Translations under genes and position numbers: made by a program
Notes under the pieces: generated by a model
What the model saw: only the letters and a program-made list of their open reading frames with translations
What the model was told of the DNA's origin: nothing
The model's database searches: none
In this document: piece by piece, positions 50,329-59,530 of the stretch
Layout: the number at the start of each line of letters is the position of its first letter
Numbering within the stretch: position 1 is the first letter of the stretch
From: Oscillatoria sp. FACHB-1406
GTDB lineage: Bacteria > Cyanobacteriota > Cyanobacteriia > Cyanobacteriales > Spirulinaceae
Assembly: GCF_014698145.1 (NCBI RefSeq)
Contig: NZ_JACJSM010000003.1
Coordinates: forward strand, 248,001-312,000
DNA: 64,000 nucleotides
Reading direction: 5' to 3'

Positions 50329-53300
50329 TTATGCCAACTTCGCTACCCAAGCATCGCGCCCACCCTTAGACGTTCCTCCAAAACTCCCCGAAGTCAACCC
50401 CGCCACATAAATCCCCTCGCTCCCCACCGCGATTCCCGTCGCCCCCTCGTTACTGCTACTCCCAAACTGCTGCTTCCACAACAGCGCCCCCCGCGCATCG
50501 TACTTCGCCACAAACGCATCCTCTGCCCCCGCAGCCGTTTTCAGCGTCCCGCTCGTCGTCCCTGTGATATAAACCCCCGTCGCATCCGCCGCAATCCCCG
50601 TCGCCACATCCGCTTGCGGCGTACCGAGGTTTCGCTTCCAAGCTAACGTCCCATCACCATCAAACTGAGCAACCCACGCATCCCCCTCACCATAATACGT
50701 CCCACCCAAACCCGAGCGATCGCCGTGAATACCTGCCCAGTAAGCATCGTGGTCGCCCAACCAGTCCCCAGGATCGCCAGCATAAGCGTCTCCCAGCCAT
50801 CCCTTCGTTTGCCCCGCCAAATAAACGCGCCCTTGCGGATCCACCGCCACCCCCAACGCCTCATCGCTCGCCACAGTCCCCAACTGCTTCACCCACTGCT
50901 GCATTCCATCCTTGTTGAACTTCGCCACCCAAGCATCCTTATCCCCCGCTTTCCCATCGCCCAACAGCCCTTGCGTCACCCCCGCGATATAAACATTCCC
51001 CAGCGAATCCGCAGCTACACCATTCGCCTCATCCCAAGCACCCGAACCCACTTGTTTGACCCAAATTCGGTTGCCATTGCTATCAAACTTCGCAACAAAA
51101 GCATCCGCTTGCCCTTGATTCGTCCCGCCAAGATTGCCTTGGGTATAACCCGTCAAATAAACGGCCCCATCCGCCCCCATTGTTATCGCCCCTTTCGAGA
51201 TGTCATAGCCCGTATTGGTCTGACTGCTCGAACTGCTTAAAAACTTCTTCCAAAGCAACTGACCGCTACTGTTATATTTAGCCAACCAAGCATCGCGACT
51301 GCCGCCCAGTTCGCCATCCGTCCAGCCTGTAATATAGGAATTTCCTGCCGCATCAACGGCAATTCCCTTCGCTTCGTCGTAACCCAAGGTTCCGTCTTGT
51401 TGAACCCATTTTAAAGTTCCAGTTTTATCGTACTTAGCAACAAACGCATCGCTCAATCCAGCGCTAGAGCCTTCTAAATTTCCTGCCGTTCGACCCGTGA
51501 TATAGGCATTCCCCGCTGCATCAATTGCCACGCTGTTAGCAGCATCAAATACAGAGGTTCCGAGTTGCTGTTTCCAGGCAATTTTGGGGTTAGTGTCTAG
51601 GATCGTTACCTGAGCGCGTTCGGTAGAAATTGCATAGGCAGAATTAGTTTTTAAGAAAATATCTACCTGTCTCTCTAAATCTCCTTTTAGAGGTTCGATA
51701 TCAAGTAAAACTGAATCTTGACCGGCAGGGATTTTTATTGTCTCTGATATTTCTTTAAAATCAATACCATTTTTTGCTTGGAATCTCCAATCTCGATGAA
51801 CATAGAGTTCAATACTCAAAGGGTTACTCAAATCGTCTCCTGTACGGGTAATTGTAAATTGACCGGGTTCTCCTCCCAGGAAAGTAGAAGCTTTCGTTGC
51901 CTCAATTTTCACTGATGGCTTATTGTCACTGTCCCAAAGAATTCCAGGTATGCGATCGTAAACTCTGTTATTACCGGTTGAAAATTTATAAGTAGGGTCT
52001 GGCGTTAGTATTATTTCAAAGTCCTCATCTCCTTCTACTAAATTGTCTTTAATTGGCACAATCCCAAAGTAAAAATCATTTTCTCCAGCAGGGATGGTGA
52101 GATTCACAGGAATTATGTAATCTACACCTTTTTCTGCTTTACCTTGCATAGAGTAATAAACGTCTAAAGGTTTTGAAATGTCTCCCCCAACTCGGCGCAA
52201 TAAAAATTGTTCCCCTTTTTCAGATTCTGATGTTGAAGCAAAGGTATGAGCAGCTATGCCAGGATTTCCTCCATACCATTCTGCAAGAAGAGTTAGTTCG
52301 GGAATGTTAACATCTTTAATTGTTACCGCATCAATGTCCTGCTCGCCGACTTCGTAGCTTTCATTTTCTTTGAGTTTCAAGCGTACAGTTTGCGGCCACT
52401 CAGTTTGATTATCGGCAAAGGGCTGCACCTTGAAAGTTGCTGAAGAAGCGCCAGCCGGAATCGTGATGCTCCCCGGTAATTCTTCATAGTCAATTCCAGG
52501 TTTTGCTTTTGGTCGCGACCAATGGTATTCACCCAATAAATCGTAATTAACCGTTAAGGGAAACTTGTTACTTCCGGTGCGATAAACCGTAAACTCTCCC
52601 GTATCTCCACTCTCGCTCGCATCCGCATCCGTCGCTTTAATTGTCACCGTCGGTTGCGCCCCATAAAGGTTCAACTTCCACTGATTCCAAGTTCCCGTTT
52701 CCCCCGTTTTCTTATCGCGAACTTCCAACTTCCAATCCCCCTTCGCCGACTCTCCCCAAGAGCGCGTTGAAGTAAATACCCACTTTTTATAGACACTATC
52801 CGTATCGCCCCGCGCTTCCGCTAAAACAGAGCGCGTTCCATCCGGAGAAACCAACACCACTTCCAAATCTTCCGGGCGAGAATGCGTTGCATCAAACATC
52901 ACCTCCGCCCATTCCACCGTAATATCTTCGTTAATCGTGACGCTATCCGTTACCGCAGCCCCATTACCCGGAATCGCTTTCTTAAACGTCTTCAAACCGC
53001 CGGTAACTTTCACCTCCGTCCCCACCAACGTCCAATCCTTCGCCGCCTTCACCGCTGCTTCCGCATCAATTACCCCAAACCCATACTTATCGTTCGTCCA
53101 ATACCCCGCCGCATTCTGTCGCCAGCCCACATCATTAGGATCGGTCTTCCTTGACGTTTCCACTAAAATGTGCTGTACGTCCCGCCGCGTTAAATTATGA
53201 TTCGCATCCAGCATCAACGCCACCACCCCCGAAGTTAGCGCCGCCGCCGCCGAAGTCCCCTTGGAGATGCTTTGCGGGCGGTTCGGATGGGCGTAAGCCG

Positions 53301-55461
53301 ACACAATCGGCGCAATATCATCGCCGCCCGGAGCCGAAACGAACACCGAAGCCCCCGCCTCGCTATAACTCGCTTGTAGACCATTATGGTCTAATGCTGC
53401 CACCGCGATCGCATAACGAGAATTCGCATAGCCATCGTAATTAACATTCCCCTCATACTCCTGTCCGTTCCCCGCCGCCCAAACAAAAATACCGCCTTTC
53501 CCTTCTCGTCCCTGCGTCGCTGTCGTATGCAGCACCATTTGCGCTAAAGGATCGGGCGCTTCCAGTTTGTTTGAATCATCCGACGGCCCCCAACTATTAT
53601 TAAAAATGTCGATATCGTCTTTGAGATAAGACAAAGTATCGGCTTGTGTTAGGTCAGTTGGTAAGGCATTAGGAACTAACCGCAAACCCACAACAGAAGC
53701 TTTTGGAGCCGTACCAAATAACCCGCTCTCGCCCTTTCCCGCTGCCAAACTTGCCATCGCCGTTCCGTGAGAATCGGCAGCATTTAAACCCGGTACGGGA
53801 CTAATATAAGGCAGGGGATTAGGATCGTAAATTCCGCCGACTTTCTCAAAAAAATCCCGACTTAAATCGCTGCGATAGTTATCCTTTAAACTCGGATGAT
53901 TGTATTGAATTCCATCGTCAACAATCCCAATCGTTATACCATTGCCTTTGTAACCCAAATTCCACGCCGGAACCACATTAAGATCGGCGTGCGGCGTTCC
54001 TCCCGTTTGTCCGGCATTATGTAACTGCCAGTAGGGAGTATTATCGGGCAAAGCATCGCGCAATTCGTGATGCTGCGGGACTAAAGGATAGGCAAATTCA
54101 ACGCCCGTTAGCGATTCTAATTGCACCCCAATTTGAGTCGTATCGCGATTCGGTGCAAACTCCCAAAGATAGGTATTGGGAATATGCCCCACCGCGCCTT
54201 TATTTTCCGCTTCCAATAATGTTAATAAATCGGGAGAAAGTTCGTTGCTGCTAACTCCGACAATCCATTGATGGGTTTGAGCGAGTTGTTCGGGTTCGTA
54301 ACTGTTAAGGTCTTCAGCGCGTTCTATAGCATACTGAACCACATCGGGAAGATGTTCGGAGATAGGAATTTCTTGCCCTCGGAAGGTGGCATATTCAACT
54401 AAAGATTGACCGATTTCAGTGTTGCGCCAATCCTGGGCAGGATTGATAACTTCATTGAGATGAACTGCATCGCCCGTAGCCCCGCGAATTTGAAATACGA
54501 GGTCGTTATAATCTTTATCAGTGCGCCCGTCAATGCGTAAATCTTCAAAAGCAAATGTATGTCCGTCGCCGGTTACGTCGCCGATTTGTCCGAACTGCAA
54601 TCCGTCGTCAGGATTTGCTGTTGCGAGGGAAAAGAGCGGGCGAAGATTTTTCGGTAAAGTGGCATTAGGGTCGTTTAAAATATTCCAAACTTCTTCCGCC
54701 GTTCCATTCGGAATTAAGATTGCGCCCCAATGCGAACCCGCTTCTAAATGGAATGTTTTAATATTGCTATAAGTTCCCGAATTAAAGTTGCCTTCGCCAA
54801 CGTTGCCGCTAAATCTTGCGCCTTCGCTGAGGTCGTCAATGGCGATAAAACCGAGAGGAGAAGATGAAGATTGAGAAGAGTCAAGAACGCGGTGCAGGGC
54901 TTCGAGTATAAAGTCTTGGGAACCGGGTTCGTACTGGTCGATTCCTTGTAAGTTAAAGAGAGCAAGTTGTCCTTGGTAGGAACCGCCATCCCAAAGGTAA
55001 TCGATTTCAACTTCGCCCGTATCGCTGACGGTAAAGATGCCGGAAGTAAAAAGGTCTAAATTAGTTTCGGGAACGGAAAAAACGTCGTTAATTGCGGAAA
55101 CAGCAGGGACGTTGTATACAACGTCTCTACCTGCGGCAATATCGGCGGAAGAATCGGCTAATAAATCGGGGTCGCCGTCGGCATCAAAAAAGGGAATTTC
55201 CTCGAGATTATCGAGGTCGAGGCGATCGGGAGCCGTAACATGAGATAAATCGATCGCGTCGTGGGCGTGAGTTTCGACGCTGGTATCGTGGAAACTCACC
55301 TCGGATAAGTCTTTCTGTTCGTCAAAGTCGGGAGTCTCATCGCCGAAATCGAGCGGCAATCCGGAGGGAGTCAGGATGGGTTCGAGGAGAAAGGTTTTTC
55401 CTCTGTTTTTACGTTGCGGTTGCGGTTGTTCGGAGAAGAGGCTTTTGAGGAAGTGGAGCAT
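50329..55461 (-). CDS. Giant S8 (kexin-like) subtilase with DUF4114, P, Calx-beta and SBBP domains
   Basis: 1710 residues. A linker of about 150 residues without an obvious signal peptide leads to DUF4114 (about 150-320; FEDLRIDGRTDKDYNDLVFQ). The subtilase domain follows (about 480-840), with Asp in GIVDDGIQYNHP (about 513), His in DSHGTAMASL (about 564), Asn in NNSWG and Ser in SKGTSAAAALTSG (about 733). A proprotein-convertase P domain follows (about 850-960). Three Calx-beta domains come next (about 965-1290), then at least seven SBBP beta-propeller repeats (AKYDKTGTLKWVQQ-type). It is probably exported, perhaps by type I secretion, as a calcium-binding surface or secreted protease. A palindromic repeat is embedded near residues 111-119. 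Confidence 0.88.
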   Translation of the reverse strand: MLHFLKSLFSEQPQPQRKNRGKTFLLEPILTPSGLPLDFGDETPDFDEQKDLSEVSFHDTSVETHAHDAIDLSHVTAPDRLDLDNLEEIPFFDADGDPDLLADSSADIAAGRDVVYNVPAVSAINDVFSVPETNLDLFTSGIFTVSDTGEVEIDYLWDGGSYQGQLALFNLQGIDQYEPGSQDFILEALHRVLDSSQSSSSPLGFIAIDDLSEGARFSGNVGEGNFNSGTYSNIKTFHLEAGSHWGAILIPNGTAEEVWNILNDPNATLPKNLRPLFSLATANPDDGLQFGQIGDVTGDGHTFAFEDLRIDGRTDKDYNDLVFQIRGATGDAVHLNEVINPAQDWRNTEIGQSLVEYATFRGQEIPISEHLPDVVQYAIERAEDLNSYEPEQLAQTHQWIVGVSSNELSPDLLTLLEAENKGAVGHIPNTYLWEFAPNRDTTQIGVQLESLTGVEFAYPLVPQHHELRDALPDNTPYWQLHNAGQTGGTPHADLNVVPAWNLGYKGNGITIGIVDDGIQYNHPSLKDNYRSDLSRDFFEKVGGIYDPNPLPYISPVPGLNAADSHGTAMASLAAGKGESGLFGTAPKASVVGLRLVPNALPTDLTQADTLSYLKDDIDIFNNSWGPSDDSNKLEAPDPLAQMVLHTTATQGREGKGGIFVWAAGNGQEYEGNVNYDGYANSRYAIAVAALDHNGLQASYSEAGASVFVSAPGGDDIAPIVSAYAHPNRPQSISKGTSAAAALTSGVVALMLDANHNLTRRDVQHILVETSRKTDPNDVGWRQNAAGYWTNDKYGFGVIDAEAAVKAAKDWTLVGTEVKVTGGLKTFKKAIPGNGAAVTDSVTINEDITVEWAEVMFDATHSRPEDLEVVLVSPDGTRSVLAEARGDTDSVYKKWVFTSTRSWGESAKGDWKLEVRDKKTGETGTWNQWKLNLYGAQPTVTIKATDADASESGDTGEFTVYRTGSNKFPLTVNYDLLGEYHWSRPKAKPGIDYEELPGSITIPAGASSATFKVQPFADNQTEWPQTVRLKLKENESYEVGEQDIDAVTIKDVNIPELTLLAEWYGGNPGIAAHTFASTSESEKGEQFLLRRVGGDISKPLDVYYSMQGKAEKGVDYIIPVNLTIPAGENDFYFGIVPIKDNLVEGDEDFEIILTPDPTYKFSTGNNRVYDRIPGILWDSDNKPSVKIEATKASTFLGGEPGQFTITRTGDDLSNPLSIELYVHRDWRFQAKNGIDFKEISETIKIPAGQDSVLLDIEPLKGDLERQVDIFLKTNSAYAISTERAQVTILDTNPKIAWKQQLGTSVFDAANSVAIDAAGNAYITGRTAGNLEGSSAGLSDAFVAKYDKTGTLKWVQQDGTLGYDEAKGIAVDAAGNSYITGWTDGELGGSRDAWLAKYNSSGQLLWKKFLSSSSSQTNTGYDISKGAITMGADGAVYLTGYTQGNLGGTNQGQADAFVAKFDSNGNRIWVKQVGSGAWDEANGVAADSLGNVYIAGVTQGLLGDGKAGDKDAWVAKFNKDGMQQWVKQLGTVASDEALGVAVDPQGRVYLAGQTKGWLGDAYAGDPGDWLGDHDAYWAGIHGDRSGLGGTYYGEGDAWVAQFDGDGTLAWKRNLGTPQADVATGIAADATGVYITGTTSGTLKTAAGAEDAFVAKYDARGALLWKQQFGSSSNEGATGIAVGSEGIYVAGLTSGSFGGTSKGGRDAWVAKLA
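55103..55130. repeat. 28-bp palindromic repeat inside the subtilase gene
   Basis: Matches the 43010-43037 palindrome with two changes (GCAGGGAC for GTAGAGAC). On the minus strand it codes for RDVVYNVP in the N-terminal linker of the subtilase. It is a dispersed repeat tolerated in a coding region. Confidence 0.8.
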
Positions 55462-55686
55462 CGTTTTGGTTGGTAGAACGCAGCGGAGCGTAATGATTTG
55501 CCGATCGCTCGAATTACGGCGTGCAACAATGAGCTACACCTGCTCGAGTTTTCGACCTCGCTCGATTGAGGGTCTTATGTCCCTGAATCGAGTCTCCTTA
55601 CTGGTTAACTCGTTTTTTTCTGCGTTATTTTACGCAGGTCGGCAAAAATCGTTACAAAACTTTGCAATAACCGCTTTTACGGGAGC

Positions 55687-56741
55687 TATCCCGCTTAAAT
55701 CACTCTGGGGGAGGTAAAATCAATCAAGGAAGGGTGAAAAGGAGATAGAGGAGCGTGATAGCGCCACGAGTTGCTAAGGCCACGCTTCGATGTGTAGACG
55801 AGTACTGTTCCTTTTACAGAAACCTGTTTTCAGATGTGAGAAGTTTTGAAGCCTTTAAATATCTACACATCGGAATACTGAGCGACCTCAAAAGAAAAAG
55901 TCTCCCGGAAATTGCACTCTTGGTAGGATTAGAAAACCCTCAAGGACTGCAACATTTTCTCAATCACTCCCCCTGGGACATAAAAAAGCTCAGAGAGCGC
56001 AGAATCTCCCGGCTGAAAAGAGCGATTATAGGGCGAAAAATCTTGCTAGTAGTGGATGAAACCGGAGACCGAAAAAAAGGCAACAGTACCGACTATACAG
56101 CCCGCCAGTATCTGGGGAAACTCGGAAAAATAGACCGGGGAATGGTTTCGGTAGTAATTTATGGAGTGCTCGAAGGAATCACCTTTCCAATTCTGTTTGA
56201 AATCTACAAACCGAAAAAAACGCTTAAAGCGGAGGATAGATACCAGACGAAAACCGAGATAGCGGCTCGACTGGTGAGAGAAATCGTCGCTCTCGGCTTT
56301 GAAGTTGAGATGGTGTTAGCTGATAGCTTATACGGAGAAAGTGAGACAACATTTATCGAAGAATTAGAGAAGCTCAAGCTGAACTTCATCGTCGCAATTC
56401 GGAGTAACCACGGAGTCTGGATGCCAAGAGGGTCAAAGGTGAGAGCGAACAAATGGCGAAAGTTTGACCGAATCATGAGCGGAGGTAAGGTTGAGGAACG
56501 TTACATTCGAGAGATAGTCTTTGGATGGAAGAACTGGCTCAATAATATTCGATTACTTTTGCAACCACTGGTCAGCTTTAATGCTCTTGTTGGTTGGTTA
56601 AAAATCTTTCCTATACCTCAGCTATCTCAACAATTATCTCGCTTAGTTGCGATTATGAATTTCTTTGTTGGTGCTGTTTCTGATGTGGGGGAGACTTTCG
56701 ATTTCCACTTTTCCTCTGCCTAAAGTGATTTAAGAGGGATA
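55687..56741. mobile_element. IS701-like insertion sequence (about 1055 bp, internally deleted)
   Basis: Terminal inverted repeats TATCCCGCTTAAATCACTCT (left) and, read inward from the right, TATCCCTCTTAAATCACTTT. One transposase frame lies inside (55755-56723). Target duplications are not clear. The right end touches the stop codon of the aminotransferase gene (56742-56744). Sequences like its left end occur alone at 4111 and 4808. Confidence 0.8.
55755..56723 (+). CDS. IS701-family transposase with internal deletion
   Basis: 322 residues from GTG at 55755, preceded by GAGGAG; family members are usually about 400. The catalytic Asp residues are in LLVVDETGDRKKGN (about 97) and MVLADSLYGES (about 192), and FIVAIRSNHGVW follows. 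After YIREIVFG (about residue 257) the sequence jumps to WKNWLNNIRLLLQPLVSFNA, which is near the C-terminus in relatives. The segment with YGFKQ/E (the third acidic residue) is therefore missing. The join keeps the frame. The protein is probably inactive; it could still bind the ends. Confidence 0.82.
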   Translation: MIAPRVAKATLRCVDEYCSFYRNLFSDVRSFEAFKYLHIGILSDLKRKSLPEIALLVGLENPQGLQHFLNHSPWDIKKLRERRISRLKRAIIGRKILLVVDETGDRKKGNSTDYTARQYLGKLGKIDRGMVSVVIYGVLEGITFPILFEIYKPKKTLKAEDRYQTKTEIAARLVREIVALGFEVEMVLADSLYGESETTFIEELEKLKLNFIVAIRSNHGVWMPRGSKVRANKWRKFDRIMSGGKVEERYIREIVFGWKNWLNNIRLLLQPLVSFNALVGWLKIFPIPQLSQQLSRLVAIMNFFVGAVSDVGETFDFHFSSA

Positions 56742-57911
56742 TTATCCTTTTAAAATATTCTTCAATCCTTTCACAAATCGTTCGATTCCTGCTGCCGCTG
56801 TTTCCGCTTGCAACGCGCCGTAAGCAACGCGCAAATAACAACCTTCCTCCATCCCAAACGTATTACCGGGAATCACCGCAACGCCATACTCGCGAATTAG
56901 CCACTCGACAAGGGCGAAAGAATCGAGGGAAGTGCGGACTTTAAGGAAGACGTAGAATGCGCCGTCAGCGGGGGCAAAGGTGCAATATTGTTCGAGACTT
57001 TGGAGCGAATTGAGGACGATTTCTCGCGCCGCAAAAATTGCTTCTTGGCGTTTTTCGCAATACGCTTTACCCGCCTTCAACGCGCCCAAAGCAGCATACT
57101 GCGAGACTACCGGCGGGCAAATTAAATTAGTATCTTGAATTTTCTCGACTGCTTCGAGAAGATGCTGCGGGATTACCATGTAACCGATGCGCCAACTCGC
57201 AAATCCATAGGCTTTAGAGAGACTGAACAGGGAAATTGTATGCGCGGCACTGTTGCTAAAAGAAGCGGGGGAAACGTGACGAACTCCGTTGTAAGTAAAG
57301 TATTCGTAAGCTTCGTCGTGGATGTGGTAGAGATTGCGCGCGCCACATAACTGATTGACGGCGTGCAGGGCGGATTCGGGGTAGACTGCCCCGGTGGGGT
57401 TATTGGGCGAAATGGTAACGATAGCGCGGGTTCTGGGGGTGATTGCTGCGGCGATTGCCTCGGGACGCAATTGATAGTTTTCGTCGGTGGGAACGAGAAC
57501 AGCGCGACATCCCGCGATCGCGATCGCCATCTCGTGATTAAAATAGTACGGTGTTTGCAGGATAATCTCATCTCCGGGCTGCGTAATCGCCAACACTGCA
57601 TTCATAAACGCCATATTGCCGCCTGCGGTGACGACAACAGCATTCTCTTCGTTCGTTGCAATGTTATTTTCCCGCTGCAACTTCTCCTCAATCGCCGCCA
57701 ATAGGGGCGGAATCCCGCGCACTGCCTTGTACTTGTGGTTATCGGGACTGGTGAGAAAATCTTGTAAGTGCGCGATCGCGTCCGGCGGCGGTTCGTAGTA
57801 AACTACCCCTTGCCCGAGAGAAATCGTACCGGGATGTTTGCGAATCAGTTCGCCTACGAGGGGAATAATCGGCGATTGCACCGCCTGCATTCGAGAAATT
57901 CTACCGTTCAT
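56742..57911 (-). CDS. PLP-dependent class I/II aminotransferase
   Basis: 389 residues. Fold-type I aminotransferase: ISLGQGVVYYEPPPDAI near 30, VVVTAGGNMAFMNAVLAI near 90, SPNNPTGAVYP near 170, HDEAYEYF near 200, and the PLP Lys in SLFSLSKAYGFASWRIGYM near 235. Arg of the C-terminal substrate site is in CYLRVAYG. It is similar to aspartate/aromatic aminotransferases, with substrate undetermined. The right end of the IS lies immediately after its stop codon, so the present terminator region was replaced by the insertion. Confidence 0.9.
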   Translation of the reverse strand: MNGRISRMQAVQSPIIPLVGELIRKHPGTISLGQGVVYYEPPPDAIAHLQDFLTSPDNHKYKAVRGIPPLLAAIEEKLQRENNIATNEENAVVVTAGGNMAFMNAVLAITQPGDEIILQTPYYFNHEMAIAIAGCRAVLVPTDENYQLRPEAIAAAITPRTRAIVTISPNNPTGAVYPESALHAVNQLCGARNLYHIHDEAYEYFTYNGVRHVSPASFSNSAAHTISLFSLSKAYGFASWRIGYMVIPQHLLEAVEKIQDTNLICPPVVSQYAALGALKAGKAYCEKRQEAIFAAREIVLNSLQSLEQYCTFAPADGAFYVFLKVRTSLDSFALVEWLIREYGVAVIPGNTFGMEEGCYLRVAYGALQAETAAAGIERFVKGLKNILKG

Positions 57912-58528
57912 ACTCTAATCTGCAAAACCCTCTAGTGCGATCGCAACTTTGCCCATCCGTGCTGCCGTCGTTCCCTCTATTTTAACCGATGCTGCCGCTG
58001 CCATGAAGCTCCATAGAATAATAGAAAGTACGGTTTGTTAGCGCCGCGTAACGCTTCAAAAAGTAGGGTGCGTTAGTGAGAGCGTAACGCACCATCTTAA
58101 AATCAACATTTCCGACAACTCCACGCCGTACAACCCCATCTTAAATGAGCATTCAACTCTTACTCCCCCGTCTTTACTCTTTAAAAAGTAGGGTACGTTA
58201 GCGTAGCGTCACCCACCATCGTTAAAATCGACATTTCCGACAAGTCTACTCCGTATAACTCCATCTTCAATAAGTATTAAAGCTATAGCTTACTCAAGAC
58301 TGTTTTAAAAATCACACTATAGAATTTAGCGATTGCAAACATCCACCAACTGCGACAATTTGCTAGAATAAAAAGTGCGCGATTGATATTCTTTTTGTAA
58401 AAAAATAAAGAATTACCACAATTGTCTTTATCAAAAAAACAAATTAATTGAGAGCTTAAGCAATGTAACTATTAAGAGCTACAGACTTTTTACCCTCAAT
58501 ATTAAACACCTTATTAACTTAATTGATA
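57912..58528. other. Intergenic region upstream of the MoxR/VWA pair
   Basis: 617 bp. It holds two direct copies of a roughly 95-bp unit (58058-58153 and 58183-58279) with a GTGCGTTA..TAACGCACC hairpin. From 58280 to 58528 it is AT-rich without recognised elements and probably carries the promoter for the downstream pair. Confidence 0.5.
58058..58279 (+). repeat. Direct duplication of an approximately 95-bp unit
   Basis: Both copies begin AAAAAGTAGGGT, share TTAAAATC(A/G)ACATTTCCGA and end with CCATCTT(A/C)AAT(G/A)AG(C/T)ATT, with a period of 125 bp. The first part is related to the kdpD-upstream repeat in the opposite sense. Confidence 0.75.
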
Positions 58529-59530
58529 ATGACTCCGACCGCCCTTAAAAATTATCTCGATAAACTTATTAGCAACCAACTCCAAATCAGTACGACCATC
58601 TGGGGGCCGCCAGGAATCGGTAAATCTAGCATTGTCGCCCAAGTCGCCCAACAGCAAAAAATCGACTTTGTAGACGTGCGTCTGTCCCAACTCGCTCCTA
58701 CCGATTTGCGCGGTTTACCCGTTCCAGAAGGCGGAATTTCTAAATGGTATCCCCCCGAATTCTTGCCCCGTCAAGGGAAAGGCATTTTATTTTTAGACGA
58801 ATTAAATATGGCCCCGCCCGCGATGCAAGGAATGGCACAGCAGCTTATTTTAGATCGGCGCGTCGGTAGCTACGAAGTGCCGGACGGCTGGTATATCTGG
58901 GCGGCTTGCAACCGCAAAGAAGACCGCGCCGCCGTCTTCGATATGCCCTCTCCCCTTGCCAATCGCTTTTTGCATCTCCACGTCGAACCCGACTTTGAAA
59001 GCTTCAAAATCTACGCCCTCAACCGAGGCTTGCACGAACAGGTTATCGCTTTCTTGTCCTTCCGTTCCTCGCTCCTACACAAACTCGATCCCCAGCAACC
59101 TGCGTGGCCCTCGCCCCGTTCTTGGGAGATGGCTTCCCAGTTGCATTTTGCGGGCATTGATATTGCTCCTGCCGTGGGCGATGGCGCGGCGGCGGAATTC
59201 GCGGCTTACCTCAAAGTTTACGAAAATCTACCCGATATTAATGCCATCCTCAACGGAGCCGGAAAAAATGTCGATTTTCCCCAAGAACCTTCCATTCGTT
59301 ATGCCGTGACGATTGGTTTGGCAGTGCGCGCCGAAAATGCAACTCAAGGTTACAGCGCCTTCGCTTGGCTCGATCGCACCGCCACCCCAGAATGGGTACA
59401 ATTGTTTGCAGTCGATCTCTTCCGTACTCTGCGCGCGCGCGGACAAATGGGCGCTCTAGCACAAATGGTTCAAAAAGACAAGCGCCTGCAAGATTTTCTC
59501 AAAGATTTTCAAGGATTGGTCTCTTTTTAA
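58529..59530 (+). CDS. MoxR-family AAA+ ATPase
   Basis: 333 residues from ATG at 58529 (MTPTALKNYLDKL). Walker A is WGPPGIGKSSIVAQ (about residues 25-38), Walker B is GILFLDELNMAPP (about 85-97), sensor-1 is WAACNRKED, and an Arg finger lies in SPLANRFLHL. MoxR ATPases act as chaperones or activators for partner proteins with VWA domains, often in protein or metal-cofactor maturation. Its stop overlaps the start of the next gene by one base (TAATG), so the two are tightly coupled. Confidence 0.9.
   Translation: MTPTALKNYLDKLISNQLQISTTIWGPPGIGKSSIVAQVAQQQKIDFVDVRLSQLAPTDLRGLPVPEGGISKWYPPEFLPRQGKGILFLDELNMAPPAMQGMAQQLILDRRVGSYEVPDGWYIWAACNRKEDRAAVFDMPSPLANRFLHLHVEPDFESFKIYALNRGLHEQVIAFLSFRSSLLHKLDPQQPAWPSPRSWEMASQLHFAGIDIAPAVGDGAAAEFAAYLKVYENLPDINAILNGAGKNVDFPQEPSIRYAVTIGLAVRAENATQGYSAFAWLDRTATPEWVQLFAVDLFRTLRARGQMGALAQMVQKDKRLQDFLKDFQGLVSF

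Noticed and set aside
59365-59529. Longer N-terminus for the VWA-metallopeptidase protein
   Set aside because: It would overlap the MoxR gene by 165 bp in another frame. The TAATG overlap start is the normal arrangement.
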